40,450 nucleotides of DNA from Clostridia bacterium (GCA_017462485.1 JAFTRA010000049.1:1-40450); one strand, 5' to 3'. Positions 30,571-40,282 are shown, numbered from the stretch's first letter. Numbers and translations are program-made. The notes: generated from the sequence alone by a model not told the origin.

Positions 30571-30936
30571 ATGAATAAGTCCAAAAAGATTATAGATATT
30601 ACCGGCGTAGAGCTTACGCCGGGGAAGCCTGACGTATGTCTCGGCAACGGGAAGTTGGGCTTTGAGTGTTGCTGTGACGAGTGCGACTATTATTTGATTT
30701 GTTTTCCGGACTTTGATTTGATAAACGAAGAAGAAATTGATGATACAGAAGTACATCAGCCAAGTAAACGGTACAAGATACGAATGAACCGTCTGTTCCG
30801 TGAGCGTGTTGGTAGCTCGTTTCTTCCGTTCCCCGAGGTAGATTGTGTTTATGAAAGAATACGAAGCAAGATTGTTGTAAAACTCAAGGTAAATGAGCTT
30901 TTGGATAAATGTAAAAAACGCAGACGAAGCAGATAA
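30571..30936 (+). CDS. Small Cys-rich protein, unknown function
   Basis: 121 residues. It has a compact cluster CCCDECDYYLICFPDF (about 31-46) after GVELTPGKPDVCLGNGK, so up to six cysteines could bind a metal, and a very basic C-terminus (DKCKKRRRSR). Neither a signal peptide nor a membrane segment is seen. Upstream in-frame codons belong to the RNA and terminator region; ATG 30571 is preceded only by a weak GGGGG. The gene follows the structured RNA's terminator by 20 bases and has its own terminator (30942). I recognise the cysteine cluster from unnamed proteins of gut Clostridia but no function. Confidence 0.65.
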   Translation: MNKSKKIIDITGVELTPGKPDVCLGNGKLGFECCCDECDYYLICFPDFDLINEEEIDDTEVHQPSKRYKIRMNRLFRERVGSSFLPFPEVDCVYERIRSKIVVKLKVNELLDKCKKRRRSR

Positions 30937-30941
30937 AAAGA

Positions 30942-30982
30942 AAAAATGCGAGAAATGCAGTAAAGTTTCTCGTATTTTTCTT
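30942..30982 (+). terminator. Intrinsic terminator of the Cys-rich gene
   Basis: AAAAATGCGAGAAA (30942-30955) pairs with TTTCTCGTATTTTT (30966-30979) with one G-U, followed by a T-rich tract. Confidence 0.85.
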
Positions 30983-31012
30983 TTTCATTTATATTATTTA
31001 AAATATGTTTTC

Positions 31013-31042
31013 TTGACAAAGGCATATCACGTATGTTAAAAT
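31013..31042 (+). promoter_or_regulatory. Promoter of the YdjI-YdjG-YdjH operon
   Basis: TTGACA (31013-31018), 18 bases, TAAAAT (31037-31042). TAGATAT-AA-ATATCTA (31047-31062), a perfect palindrome at the start of the leader, could be an operator or an RNA hairpin. Confidence 0.75.
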
Positions 31043-31082
31043 AAAATAGATATAAATATCTATTTCCGAAAGGGGACAAATT

Positions 31083-32345
31083 ATGGGAATTATTAAAGCT
31101 ACGTTTAATGCTATCGGAGGAAATCTCGCTGACTCGTGGGCAGAGGTTATCGAGGCCGATAATATGAGCGATACCACCGTCTTTACAAAGGGCGTCAAGG
31201 TTCGTTCGGGTGACAAAAGAAATAACAATAAAAAGGGCACGGAGGACGTTATATCAAACGGCTCTGTAATTCACGTTTATCCCGGTCAGTTTATGCTTCT
31301 CGTTGAGGGCGGCAAGGTTATAGATTTTACCGCCGAGGAGGGATACTACAAGGTAGATAATTCCGCAGCTCCCTCGCTTTTTGCCGGGCAGTTCGGAAAG
31401 TCATTGATTGACGCATTCAAGCGTATCAAGTTTGGCGGAGTTCCGTCCTATTCGCAGAAAGCGTTCTTCGTGAATTTGCAGGAAATAAAGGGTATTAAGT
31501 TCGGAACGAGAACCCCCGTGAATTATTTTGACAGCTTCTATAACTCGGAGCTGTTCTTGCGTGCGCACGGTAATTATTCGATAAAGATTTCGGACCCCTT
31601 GAAGTTCTACACCGAGGCTATACCGAAAAATGCGAACAGAGTTGATATTGCCGATATTAACGAGCAGTATCTTTCCGAATTCCTCGAGGCTCTTACCGCC
31701 GCGATAAACAGAATGTCGGCAGACGGAATCAGAATTTCATACGTTGCGAGCAAATCGAGAGAGCTTTCGCAGTATATGGCAACAGAGCTTGATTCGGCTT
31801 GGCGTGAAATGCGCGGTATCGAGGTTCAGTCGGTAGGTATCGCAAGCGTTTCTTACGACGAGGAGTCGAAGGAGCTTATCAATATGCGTAACCGCGGTGC
31901 TATGCTAAGTGACGCCACCGTCAGAGAGGGCTACGTTCAGGGCTCGGTTGCGAGAGGTATAGAAGCGGCAGGCTCGAATTCCGCAGGCTCGGCTCAGGGC
32001 TTCTTCGGAGTCGGTATGGGAATGAGCGGCTCCGCAGGATTTATGGGCGCGGCTACCGAAACCAACCGTCGAGCTATGGAAAACGATGCCGCAAAGAAGG
32101 CTTCAGCTAATAGCTGGACTTGCGCTTGCGGAAATGAAAACACGGGCAAATTCTGTTCCGAGTGCGGAAAAGAGATGCCCTCAAAGAAAGAAAAATGGGT
32201 ATGCTCCTGCGGCGCTGAAAACAGCGGAAAATTCTGCTCCGAGTGCGGAGCGGCAAAGCCTGCTTCCGAATGGGTATGCGAATGCGGAAACGTAAATTCG
32301 GCATCCTCTAAATTCTGCTCCGAGTGCGGAAAACGCAAGGCATAA
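31083..32345 (+). CDS. YdjI-like SPFH-domain protein with three zinc ribbons
   Basis: 420 residues. Residues about 1-300 match the SPFH (virion-core-like) domain of YdjI proteins, with conserved FKRIKFGG.PSYSQ, VNLQEIKGIKFGTRTPVNYFD and the FYNSELFLRAHGNYSIKI segments. A Gly/Ala/Ser-rich hinge leads to three tandem zinc ribbons at about 345-418, each CxCGx(n)GKFCSECG or similar, so 12 zinc ligands. SPFH proteins scaffold membrane microdomains. In Bacillus YdjI works with YdjG and YdjH to hold a PspA-like protein at the membrane. The next two genes are YdjG-like and YdjH-like. AAAGGGGA precedes ATG 31083. No PspA gene is nearby. Confidence 0.82.
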   Translation: MGIIKATFNAIGGNLADSWAEVIEADNMSDTTVFTKGVKVRSGDKRNNNKKGTEDVISNGSVIHVYPGQFMLLVEGGKVIDFTAEEGYYKVDNSAAPSLFAGQFGKSLIDAFKRIKFGGVPSYSQKAFFVNLQEIKGIKFGTRTPVNYFDSFYNSELFLRAHGNYSIKISDPLKFYTEAIPKNANRVDIADINEQYLSEFLEALTAAINRMSADGIRISYVASKSRELSQYMATELDSAWREMRGIEVQSVGIASVSYDEESKELINMRNRGAMLSDATVREGYVQGSVARGIEAAGSNSAGSAQGFFGVGMGMSGSAGFMGAATETNRRAMENDAAKKASANSWTCACGNENTGKFCSECGKEMPSKKEKWVCSCGAENSGKFCSECGAAKPASEWVCECGNVNSASSKFCSECGKRKA

Positions 32346-32353
32346 TAGGGCTT

Positions 32354-33403
32354 ATGGACAAAACTGTAACCTATAAATGTCCGAACTGTGATGCCGGCTT
32401 ACTCTTTGACCCGCCAAAGCAGAAATTCGTGTGCGAATTCTGCATATCCGAATTTACCGAAGAGGAGCTTCTCTCCAAGGAAGACGTCGGTGCAAGAGAG
32501 GAAGAAGAAAAGGAAAACGAAGAGTTTTCAAGTCGGATAAACGAATATAACTGCCCAAGCTGCGGCGCTGAAATTATCACTGACGCTAATACGGTTGCGG
32601 ACACCTGCTTTTACTGTCACAATCCGATAGTTCTTTCGGCAAAGGTTTCGGGAAATCTCAAGCCGTCTAAAATAATTCCTTTCAAGTTTGATAAGGAAGA
32701 GGCAAAGAATATTTTCCTAAGATTCGCAAAGAAGAAAAAATTCACGCCAAAGGACTACGCAAGCGTTGAAAACGCTGAGAAAATCAGCGGAGTTTATTAT
32801 CCATTCTGGGTGGTTGACGCTGATACGGTCGCAGATGCCGATTATAAGGCAAAAAATATAAGGACCTGGCGCGCGGGTAACTACCGTTATACCGAGGTTT
32901 CGCACTACGAGCTTATGCGCGGCGGAAATATTCATTTCGAGGATATAACAACCGCTGCGATAAGTGAAGAGGATAAGGAAATGCTCGAGGGCGTTTTACC
33001 TTACCCTATTGATTCGCATAAGGATTTTGCAATGCCTTATCTTCAAGGCTTCGTTGCGAAAAAGAAAAATATTGAAAGAGAAATGCTCACCCCCGAGGTT
33101 AGAGCGAAAATGGACTCATATGTGGCAGAGCTTCTTCGAAGAACTGTCAGAGGCTACGAGAGCGTTGACGAAAGAGGTCTTTGCGTTAAGGTCGGCAGCT
33201 CTCATTGGGAATACACTCTTATGCCGATTTGGATTTTAACCTATAAGCATAAGGATAAAAATTATACATACGCCATGAATGGCTATACGGGAAAGGTTTA
33301 CGGCAAGCTTCCTTTAAGCATACCTAAGCTTCTTCTCCTTGCAGGAGGAGTGTTCCTTTTCTCGCTTGTCATTTGTATGCTGTTTGGCTTTTTTGCCTTA
33401 TAG
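32354..33403 (+). CDS. YdjG-like zinc-ribbon membrane protein
   Basis: 349 residues. Two zinc ribbons stand at the N-terminus (CPNCD/CEFC at about 9-32 and CPSCG/CFYCH at about 65-88), followed by a beta-rich domain with FWVVDADTVADADYKA and WRAGNYRYTEVSHYELMRGG, and a single membrane helix near the end (about 322-345). This is the layout of YdjG. I use ATG 32354, nine bases after the YdjI stop, with a weak AGGG; an upstream GTG at 32324 overlaps the previous gene. It lies between YdjI-like and YdjH-like genes as an operon. Confidence 0.78.
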   Translation: MDKTVTYKCPNCDAGLLFDPPKQKFVCEFCISEFTEEELLSKEDVGAREEEEKENEEFSSRINEYNCPSCGAEIITDANTVADTCFYCHNPIVLSAKVSGNLKPSKIIPFKFDKEEAKNIFLRFAKKKKFTPKDYASVENAEKISGVYYPFWVVDADTVADADYKAKNIRTWRAGNYRYTEVSHYELMRGGNIHFEDITTAAISEEDKEMLEGVLPYPIDSHKDFAMPYLQGFVAKKKNIEREMLTPEVRAKMDSYVAELLRRTVRGYESVDERGLCVKVGSSHWEYTLMPIWILTYKHKDKNYTYAMNGYTGKVYGKLPLSIPKLLLLAGGVFLFSLVICMLFGFFAL

Positions 33404-33411
33404 GAGGGTGT

Positions 33412-34158
33412 ATGAAAAGCAAAATAATACTGTTTTTGTCAACTGTTATTTGCATAATTGCTCTATTTTGCCTAAATGCAAGCGCAGCGGAGAATAGATA
33501 CAATGATTATGTGATAGATGACGGTGGGCTGCTTTCTTACAGTGAAGAGCTCGAAATCAGCGAAGCCTTAGCCGATGTTGAAGAGGCTACGGGAATATAC
33601 GTTCGACTTTATTTACACAACTATGAATACACGCGTATAGATATATACGACTATCAACAAATAGCGGGCAAGAGCTTTGACAATCTCGTTCTTCTCGTCG
33701 TTTCCTACGAGTATGGCGAGTATTATTACGAGCTTTTTACAAATGGCTCGCCCGACGTGGATATAACCGACAGTGAGGCTGACAAAATTCTTGATAACAA
33801 CGAGGTTTATGATAATATAAAATCGGGAAACCTATATGAAGGAATTTCAGCGTGCATTCCGCTTTTAAAAACGGCGCTTCTTGGAACACTCAGAAATGGC
33901 TTTTCGGAAGTTTTCGTTCCGTCGCTCATAATAGCGATTATAGTAGCCGTTGTAGCGTGTGTTATCGTAATAGCAAAATACAACAAAAAGCTACATTCAC
34001 CGAGCTATCCGCTGGATAAATACGCAAGACTCGATTTGAACGTTTCGAAGGATACGTTTATTACGAGAACTGTCACCAGAGTCCGTGTCTCAAGTCCGTC
34101 AAGGCGAAGCGGAGGCGGTGGCGGCGGGCGAGGCGGCGGCTCAAGAGGCAGAAGATAG
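33412..34158 (+). CDS. YdjH-like TPM-domain membrane protein
   Basis: 248 residues. Signal peptide (1-25, ending NASAAE), a TPM/Repair_PSII-type domain (about 30-155: NDYVIDDGGLLSYSEELEISEALADVEE and VYLRLY-like strand, LLVVSYEYGEYYYE), a membrane helix (about 172-195), then a basic tail that ends in RRSGGGGGGRGGGSRGRR. TPM proteins form thiol- or phosphatase-like folds outside the cell; in the Ydj group the domain is thought to anchor the complex. GGAGG precedes ATG 33412, 8 bases after the YdjG stop. The glycine-rich end is typical of the family. Confidence 0.8.
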   Translation: MKSKIILFLSTVICIIALFCLNASAAENRYNDYVIDDGGLLSYSEELEISEALADVEEATGIYVRLYLHNYEYTRIDIYDYQQIAGKSFDNLVLLVVSYEYGEYYYELFTNGSPDVDITDSEADKILDNNEVYDNIKSGNLYEGISACIPLLKTALLGTLRNGFSEVFVPSLIIAIIVAVVACVIVIAKYNKKLHSPSYPLDKYARLDLNVSKDTFITRTVTRVRVSSPSRRSGGGGGGRGGGSRGRR

Positions 34159-34188
34159 CAAAAATACCGAGGAAAAGGAGGAGCAAAG

Positions 34189-36165
34189 ATGAGAGATTGC
34201 AAAAGAGCCGAATTTAAGCTTGTAAGCGAGTTTCAGCCGACCGGCGATCAGCCTGCAGCGATAGAAGCGCTTGTCAGCGGTCTTGAGGGCGGCGAACGCG
34301 CCCAGACTCTTATAGGAGTAACGGGCTCGGGTAAAACCTTTACTATGGCAAACGTCATAGCAAGACTCGGAAGACCTACTCTCGTTCTTGCTCATAACAA
34401 AACTCTTGCGGCGCAGCTTTGCACCGAATTCCGTGCGTTTTTCCCCGAAAACGCGGTAGAATATTTTGTTTCGTATTACGACTATTATCAGCCCGAGGCG
34501 TATATACCGGGTAAGGATATGTATATCGAAAAGGACGCTATGATAAACGACGAGATAGATATGCTCCGTCATAGCGCAACCTCGGCTCTTTTTGAGAGAC
34601 GTGACGTCATCATCGTAGCCTCGGTATCCTGCATATACTCGCTTGGAGACCCGCTTGAATATCAGGATCTCTTGGTTTCCGTGCGTCCGGGTATGGAGAT
34701 GTCGAGAGACGAGCTTCTGGCAAGACTTGTTTCAATAAGCTACGAGCGAAACGATATGAATTTCATCAGAGGAAAGTTCAGAGTCAGGGGCGATGTCGTC
34801 GAGATATACCCCGCAAGCAATCGTGACGAGGCTATCCGTGTTGAGTTTTTCGGTGATGAGATTGACAGAGTGTCGAAAATAAATACGATAACGGGTGAGG
34901 TTATCGAAAGACTTGCTTACGCTGCCGTCTTTCCCGCTACTCACTACGCCGTATCTGACGACAGACGCGAGGCGGCTCTTATGGAAATAGAGAGGGAGAT
35001 GCGTGATCGTGTCGAATATTTCAAGGCTAATAATCAGCTCATCGAGGCTCAAAGAATAGAGGAGCGAACAAAATACGATATTGAAATGCTTCGTGAGGTA
35101 GGCTTCTGCTCGGGCGTAGAAAATTATTCGAGAGTGCTTTCGGGCAGACCAGCAGGCTCAACTCCTTACACGCTTCTTGATTATCTTCCCGATGATTATA
35201 TTCTCTTCGTCGATGAGTCGCACGTAACTCTTCCGCAGGTACGAGGTATGAGCGGCGGTGACTATGCAAGAAAAAAGAACTTGATAGACTTCGGCTTCAG
35301 ACTTCCGTCAGCGTTTGATAACAGACCGCTGTTCTTCGACGAATTCCTTGAAAAAATACGTCAAGTCGTTTTCGTCAGCGCAACGCCGGGGGACTTTGAG
35401 AGGGAAGAAAGCTCGAGTATGGTCGAGCAGCTTATACGTCCTACGGGGCTTATTGACCCCGAGGTTATCGTTCGTCCGATTGAGGGGCAGATAGATGACC
35501 TTATAGGTGAAATAAGAACAACTGTCGAGCGCGGTGAAAAGGTGCTTGTCACTACTATGACCACGAAAATGGCGGAAGACCTTACCGAGTATCTTGCGAC
35601 GCACGGTATAAAGGTAAAATATATTCACCACCGAGTTGAAACCATTGAGAGAATGGAAATAATAAGAGACTTGCGTCTCGGAGAATTTGACGTTCTTATC
35701 GGAATAAACCTTTTGCGAGAGGGACTTGATATCCCTGAGGTGTCCCTTGTGGCTATTCTCGATGCGGATAAAGAGGGCTTTTTACGCAGTGAAACCTCTC
35801 TTATTCAGACGATAGGACGCTCGGCAAGAAACGTTAACGGACACGTTATAATGTATGCGGACAGTATTACACGCTCTATGAGGGGCGCAATTGATGAGAC
35901 TAACCGCAGAAGAAAGATACAGATGGCTTATAACGAGGAGCACGGAATTACTCCCGAGAGCGTCAAGAAAAAGGTAATGGATATAATTGAGATAGGCAAG
36001 AAGCCCGAGGAAGAGAAGCGTAAGGATAAAAAGCTTACCAGACCCGAGCGTGAGAAGCTTATCGAAAAGCTTACGGCAGAAATGCGCGAGGCTGCCAAAA
36101 TGCTTGAATTTGAAAAGGCAGCATTCTTGCGCGATAGGATAAGGGATTTGAAAACCACGAAATAA
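34189..36165 (+). CDS. uvrB: UvrABC excision repair subunit B
   Basis: 658 residues, the usual length. Damage verification helicase of nucleotide excision repair. Walker [10 protein letters not shown] (about 43-51), the beta-hairpin [21 protein letters not shown] region used to clamp DNA, LFVDESH (motif II), the helicase motifs [17 protein letters not shown] and QTIGRSARN, and the C-terminal UVR domain that binds UvrC ([24 protein letters not shown]). AAAGGAGGAGC precedes ATG 34189. uvrA follows after about 110 bases; uvrC is not in the window. Confidence 0.97.
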   Translation: MRDCKRAEFKLVSEFQPTGDQPAAIEALVSGLEGGERAQTLIGVTGSGKTFTMANVIARLGRPTLVLAHNKTLAAQLCTEFRAFFPENAVEYFVSYYDYYQPEAYIPGKDMYIEKDAMINDEIDMLRHSATSALFERRDVIIVASVSCIYSLGDPLEYQDLLVSVRPGMEMSRDELLARLVSISYERNDMNFIRGKFRVRGDVVEIYPASNRDEAIRVEFFGDEIDRVSKINTITGEVIERLAYAAVFPATHYAVSDDRREAALMEIEREMRDRVEYFKANNQLIEAQRIEERTKYDIEMLREVGFCSGVENYSRVLSGRPAGSTPYTLLDYLPDDYILFVDESHVTLPQVRGMSGGDYARKKNLIDFGFRLPSAFDNRPLFFDEFLEKIRQVVFVSATPGDFEREESSSMVEQLIRPTGLIDPEVIVRPIEGQIDDLIGEIRTTVERGEKVLVTTMTTKMAEDLTEYLATHGIKVKYIHHRVETIERMEIIRDLRLGEFDVLIGINLLREGLDIPEVSLVAILDADKEGFLRSETSLIQTIGRSARNVNGHVIMYADSITRSMRGAIDETNRRRKIQMAYNEEHGITPESVKKKVMDIIEIGKKPEEEKRKDKKLTRPEREKLIEKLTAEMREAAKMLEFEKAAFLRDRIRDLKTTK

Positions 36166-36173
36166 TCCCCGGT

Positions 36174-36238
36174 CAAGAGAATACGACTTGTGAAGACTTG
36201 CGAATAATTTCGCTGTGTTCTTCGCCGAAGCTCTCTTG
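36174..36238 (+). other. Nested inverted repeats between uvrB and uvrA
   Basis: CAAGAGA (36174-36180) pairs with TCTCTTG (36232-36238). Inside are GAAGA/TCTTC (36192-36223) and GCGAA/TTCGC with a TAAT loop (36200-36213). Only TTGTTAAC follows, so it is a poor terminator; an RNA-stability or attenuation element is possible. Confidence 0.4.
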
Positions 36239-36273
36239 TTAACAGATAATAAAAACACAGGAAATAACGAAAA

Positions 36274-39102
36274 ATGTCAAGAAATATTGTCATTAAGGGC
36301 GCAAAAGTTAATAATTTAAAGAATATTGATTTGACCATTCCAAGAGACAAGCTTGTGGTATTGACCGGTCTTTCGGGAAGCGGAAAATCTTCTCTTGCGT
36401 TTGATACTCTTTACGCCGAGGGGCATAGAAGATTCGTTGAGAGTCTCTCTACGTATGCGAGAATGTTTCTCGGTCAGATGGATAAGCCTGAGGTTGACCT
36501 TATCGAAGGTCTTTCTCCCTCAATTTCCATAGACCAGAAAACCACATCTAAAAACCCGAGGTCAACGGTTGGAACGGTTACCGAAATATACGACTATATA
36601 AGACTTTTGTACGCAAGAGTAGGTAAGCCTCACTGCCCGGTATGCGGAAAGGAAATTTCCCAGCAGTCGCAGGACCAGATAGTTGATAAAATTCTTTCTC
36701 TTGAAGAGGGCGAGCGTATTATGGTGCTTTCTCCTATCGTAAGGGCGGAGAAGGGTATGCACGAAAAGATTTTTGCCGATGCGCGAAAGAGCGGCTACGC
36801 AAGAGTCCGTGTTGACGGAAATATGTACTCTCTTGAAGAGGAGATAACTCTTGATAAAAATAAAAAGCACACGATAGATATAGTTGTAGACAGACTCGTT
36901 ATCAAGGAGGATATTCGTTCGCGCCTTTCCGACTCGGTGGAGAGCGCCTTAAAGGCAAGCGGCGGTCTTGTAACCGTGGTTACAGTACCGAGAGGCGAGG
37001 GCGAGGAAAAAGAGCTTGAGTTTTCTCAAAAATACGCTTGCGAGGAGCACGGAATAAGCTTCTCAGAGCTTGAGCCGAGAATGTTTTCGTTTAACAATCC
37101 TATAGGCGCTTGCCCCGAATGCTCGGGAATTGGAAATATGCAGAGAATTTCCGTAAGAAAGCTTTTGCCTCATAAGGAGCTTTCGTTAAGAGATGGCGCA
37201 ATAGCTGCTAACGGCTTTAAAACTATGACGGAGGATTCATGGACCGGTCCTCTTCTTGCCGAGGTCGGAAAGGACTACGGCTTCACGCTTGATACTCCGA
37301 TTTCAGAGTTTTCCGAAAAAGCGCTCGACGTGCTTATGTACGGAACCCGTGACGGCAAAAAATATGACGTAGTACGTTACTTCGGCGGTGCGGGAAAGCG
37401 TCAGCTTGCTTCCTTTGACGGAATAGTTCATATAATCGAAAAGCGTATGCGTATGGCGGGCGGTGACTACTATCAGGAGTTCGTCGAAGAGGTAGCGTGT
37501 CCGAGGTGTCACGGCAGAAGGCTTTCGGATATGGTACTTGCGGTAACTGTCGGTGGACTCAATATTGACGAGCTTTGCAAGCTGCCCATTGGCAAAGCGA
37601 TAGATTTCGTGAGCTCGCTTGAGTTTACCGAATCGGAGGCAAAAATCGCCAAAGAAATTATAAAGGAAATAAACGCGCGTCTTAACTTCCTTAAGAGTGT
37701 CGGACTCGATTATCTCAACCTTTCGAGAACGGCGGGTACTCTTTCGGGCGGAGAAGCGCAAAGAATACGACTTGCAACACAGATAGGCTCGGCTCTTACA
37801 GGAGTTCTTTATATACTCGACGAGCCAAGCATAGGTCTTCACCAAAGAGACAATGGAAAGCTTATCGGAACTCTCAAAAATTTGAGAGACTTAGGTAATA
37901 CCGTTATCGTCGTTGAGCATGATGAGGATACTATGAGAGAGTCAGACTTCATAGTTGATATAGGGCCCGGCGCGGGTATTCACGGCGGTGAGGTCGTTGC
38001 CGTTGGTACGCCCGATGAGGTTGCGGGGTGCGAAAGCTCAATAACCGGCGCGTATCTTTCGGGAAGACGTAAGATAGAAGTCCCCTCTGTAAGACGCAAA
38101 GGAAACGGCAGCTTCTTAAAAATCATCGGCGCAGAGGAAAACAATCTGAAGAAGCTTAACGTGGATATTCCACTCGGATGCTTTATTGCCGTAACGGGTG
38201 TGTCTGGAAGTGGCAAATCCTCGCTCATAAACTCGGTTTTATACAATACTCTCGCAAGAGATTTGAACAGAGCTATCACTTATCCCGGAAAGGTTGAGCG
38301 CATAGAGGGACTCGAGCATCTTGATAAGGTAATAGCGATAGACCAAAGTCCGATAGGAAGAACTCCTCGTTCAAACCCCGCAACCTATACGGGACTCTTT
38401 ACTGATATAAGAAACCTCTTCGCAAAAACGAGAGACGCAAAGGCGAGAGGCTTTGACGCAGGCAGATTCTCATTCAATATAAAGGGCGGAAGATGCGAGG
38501 CGTGCGAGGGTGACGGTGTTAAGTGCATCGAAATGAATTTCCTGCCCGACGTTTACGTTAAGTGCGACGTATGCCAGGGTAAAAGATACAACAGAGACAC
38601 CCTCGATATAAAGTACAAGGGAAAGAATATATATGACGTTCTTGAGATGTCGGTTGAAGAGGGACTCTATTTCTTTGACGGACTTCCTCAGCTTCAAAGA
38701 AAGCTTCAGACGCTCTTTGACGTTGGACTCGGATATATAAAAATCGGTCAGTCCTCTACTACGCTTTCGGGCGGTGAGGCTCAAAGAGTTAAGCTTGCGA
38801 CAGAGCTTTCCAAGCGCTCGACGGGTAAAACGATTTATATTCTCGATGAGCCTACGACGGGGCTTCACACCGAGGACGTGTCAAAGCTTATAGGTATTTT
38901 GCAGCGTCTTGCCGACGGCGGAAATACGGTGATAACGATAGAGCATAACCTTGACCTTATAAAGACGTGCGACTATATAATCGACCTTGGTCCAGAGGGA
39001 GGCGACGGAGGCGGAACGCTCGTTGCCAAAGGCACTCCCGAAGAGGTTGCGCAGTGCGAGAAATCTTACACGGGTCAGTTCCTTAAGGATAAATTAAAGT
39101 AA
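36274..39102 (+). CDS. uvrA: UvrABC excision repair subunit A
   Basis: 942 residues, the full length. Dimeric ATPase that finds DNA damage and loads UvrB. Two ABC modules: Walker A GLSGSGKSS (about 32-40) and GVSGSGKSS (about 644), signature LSGGEAQR twice (about 488 and 829), Walker B with LDEPSIGLH and LDEPTTGLH. Zinc-finger cysteines are at CPVCGKEIS, CPECSG, CPRCHG and CEACEG...CDVCQG. AGGAAA is upstream of ATG 36274. It follows uvrB in the usual order. Confidence 0.97.
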   Translation: MSRNIVIKGAKVNNLKNIDLTIPRDKLVVLTGLSGSGKSSLAFDTLYAEGHRRFVESLSTYARMFLGQMDKPEVDLIEGLSPSISIDQKTTSKNPRSTVGTVTEIYDYIRLLYARVGKPHCPVCGKEISQQSQDQIVDKILSLEEGERIMVLSPIVRAEKGMHEKIFADARKSGYARVRVDGNMYSLEEEITLDKNKKHTIDIVVDRLVIKEDIRSRLSDSVESALKASGGLVTVVTVPRGEGEEKELEFSQKYACEEHGISFSELEPRMFSFNNPIGACPECSGIGNMQRISVRKLLPHKELSLRDGAIAANGFKTMTEDSWTGPLLAEVGKDYGFTLDTPISEFSEKALDVLMYGTRDGKKYDVVRYFGGAGKRQLASFDGIVHIIEKRMRMAGGDYYQEFVEEVACPRCHGRRLSDMVLAVTVGGLNIDELCKLPIGKAIDFVSSLEFTESEAKIAKEIIKEINARLNFLKSVGLDYLNLSRTAGTLSGGEAQRIRLATQIGSALTGVLYILDEPSIGLHQRDNGKLIGTLKNLRDLGNTVIVVEHDEDTMRESDFIVDIGPGAGIHGGEVVAVGTPDEVAGCESSITGAYLSGRRKIEVPSVRRKGNGSFLKIIGAEENNLKKLNVDIPLGCFIAVTGVSGSGKSSLINSVLYNTLARDLNRAITYPGKVERIEGLEHLDKVIAIDQSPIGRTPRSNPATYTGLFTDIRNLFAKTRDAKARGFDAGRFSFNIKGGRCEACEGDGVKCIEMNFLPDVYVKCDVCQGKRYNRDTLDIKYKGKNIYDVLEMSVEEGLYFFDGLPQLQRKLQTLFDVGLGYIKIGQSSTTLSGGEAQRVKLATELSKRSTGKTIYILDEPTTGLHTEDVSKLIGILQRLADGGNTVITIEHNLDLIKTCDYIIDLGPEGGDGGGTLVAKGTPEEVAQCEKSYTGQFLKDKLK

Positions 39103-39116
39103 AGAAAGGAGCCAAA

Positions 39117-39674
39117 ATGTATTTTGGCGCAATAAAGAAAAGCGATATAGCAAACGGAGAGGGAATCAGAACTACGCTCTTTGTGAGCGGGTGCAGAAAC
39201 AAGTGCAAAAATTGCTTCAACCCTGAAACCTGGAGCTTTACCTACGGTAAACCGTTTACCGAAGAGGTGGCAGAGGAGGTGCTTGCCACATTTAAATCTC
39301 CGTTCGTTGCGGGACTTACCATTCTCGGCGGCGAGCCCATGGAGCCCGAAAATCAAAGAGAGCTCTTACCTCTCATCAGAGAATTTAAAAGAAGATACCC
39401 GGATAAAACGCTTTGGGTATATACGGGAAATCTATATGAAGAGCTTACGGCAGGCGTTGGAGAGCATTTTAAGTGCATAGACGTAACCGAGGAACTGCTT
39501 TCGTATATCGATATTCTGGTTGACGGAAGATATGAGGAAGAAAAGAAAAGCCTTGGAATACGCTTCCGCGGCTCTACCAATCAAAGAGTTATAGATATGA
39601 ATAAAACCCGAAAAGAAAATAAGGTTGTAATCTGGGACGGCTGCAAGCAAGATAAGGTTTATAGTATAAAGTAA
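39117..39674 (+). CDS. nrdG: Anaerobic ribonucleotide reductase activating protein
   Basis: 185 residues. A small radical-SAM enzyme that makes the glycyl radical in NrdD, so anaerobic dNTP synthesis is expected. The cluster site is C26-x3-C30-x2-C33 (CRNKCKNC) in the start GIRTTLFVSGCRNKCKNCFNP, followed by GGEPME and a DGRYEEE segment typical of NrdG. AAAGGAG precedes ATG 39117, 14 bases after uvrA, so it is probably cotranscribed with it. nrdD is not in the window. Confidence 0.92.
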   Translation: MYFGAIKKSDIANGEGIRTTLFVSGCRNKCKNCFNPETWSFTYGKPFTEEVAEEVLATFKSPFVAGLTILGGEPMEPENQRELLPLIREFKRRYPDKTLWVYTGNLYEELTAGVGEHFKCIDVTEELLSYIDILVDGRYEEEKKSLGIRFRGSTNQRVIDMNKTRKENKVVIWDGCKQDKVYSIK

Positions 39675-39759
39675 CCTCTTTTAAAAATGCAGGTTTTGTA
39701 AACTATTATTCTCAAATTATATGCAAAAACGCATTTATCTTTTGAAAGGAACTCTAAAA

Positions 39760-40200
39760 ATGACAAATATTAAAATAAAGAAACTCAACGAAGAAGCGAT
39801 AATACCAACCTATGGAACTGAGTTTTCGGCGGGAGCAGACCTCTATATGCTCCCCGGCGAGTCGGTAACTATCAATCCGCACGAAACCGTTATGATACAT
39901 ACAGGTCTTGCTATGGAAATTCCCGAGGGATATGCAGGGCTAATCTTCGCAAGAAGCGGTCTTGCGTCAAAGAGAGGACTTGCGCCCGCAAACAAGGTTG
40001 GCGTGGTTGACCCCGATTACAGAGGCGAATTTATGGTTGCGCTACATAATCATACCGACGAGCCTAAGGTCGTTGATGGCGGTGAGCGTGTAGCCCAGCT
40101 CGTTATAGTTCCTTTCCTCAAGGCTTCTTTTGAAGAGGCTAGCGAGCTTTCAGACACCGTAAGAGGAGAGTGCGGCTTCGGCTCAACGGGTAAGAAGTAA
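39760..40200 (+). CDS. dut: Deoxyuridine 5'-triphosphate nucleotidohydrolase (dUTPase)
   Basis: 146 residues, a trimeric dUTPase. It hydrolyses dUTP to dUMP and diphosphate and keeps uracil out of DNA. All five motifs are present: AGADLY (1), ARSGLA (2), GVVDPDYRGEFMVALHN (3, catalytic Asp), GERVAQLV (4) and RGECGFGSTG (5). I use ATG 39760 with AAAGGA about 10 bases upstream; the frame is open to ATG 39721, which has no site. Fits the nucleotide and repair genes before it. Confidence 0.95.
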   Translation: MTNIKIKKLNEEAIIPTYGTEFSAGADLYMLPGESVTINPHETVMIHTGLAMEIPEGYAGLIFARSGLASKRGLAPANKVGVVDPDYRGEFMVALHNHTDEPKVVDGGERVAQLVIVPFLKASFEEASELSDTVRGECGFGSTGKK

Positions 40201-40205
40201 GAGAG

Positions 40206-40230
40206 ATTAACAAAAAGCGTTAATTACTTT
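40206..40230 (+). terminator. Weak terminator-like hairpin after dut
   Basis: ATTAAC (40206-40211) pairs with GTTAAT (40219-40224), followed by TACTTTT. A TATAAT at 40254-40259 lies just beyond, with no properly spaced -35 (TTTACG is 19 bases upstream; TTGACA is only 7). Confidence 0.4.
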
Positions 40231-40282
40231 TACGTGGCTTTTGACATTGAAGATATAATGAAAAAAGAAGCTACCTTGGCAT

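Noticed and set aside
40241-40259. TTGACA and TATAAT as a promoter before the right-hand array
   Set aside because: The spacer is only 7 bases, far from the required 16-18; TTTACG with 19 bases is possible but weak.
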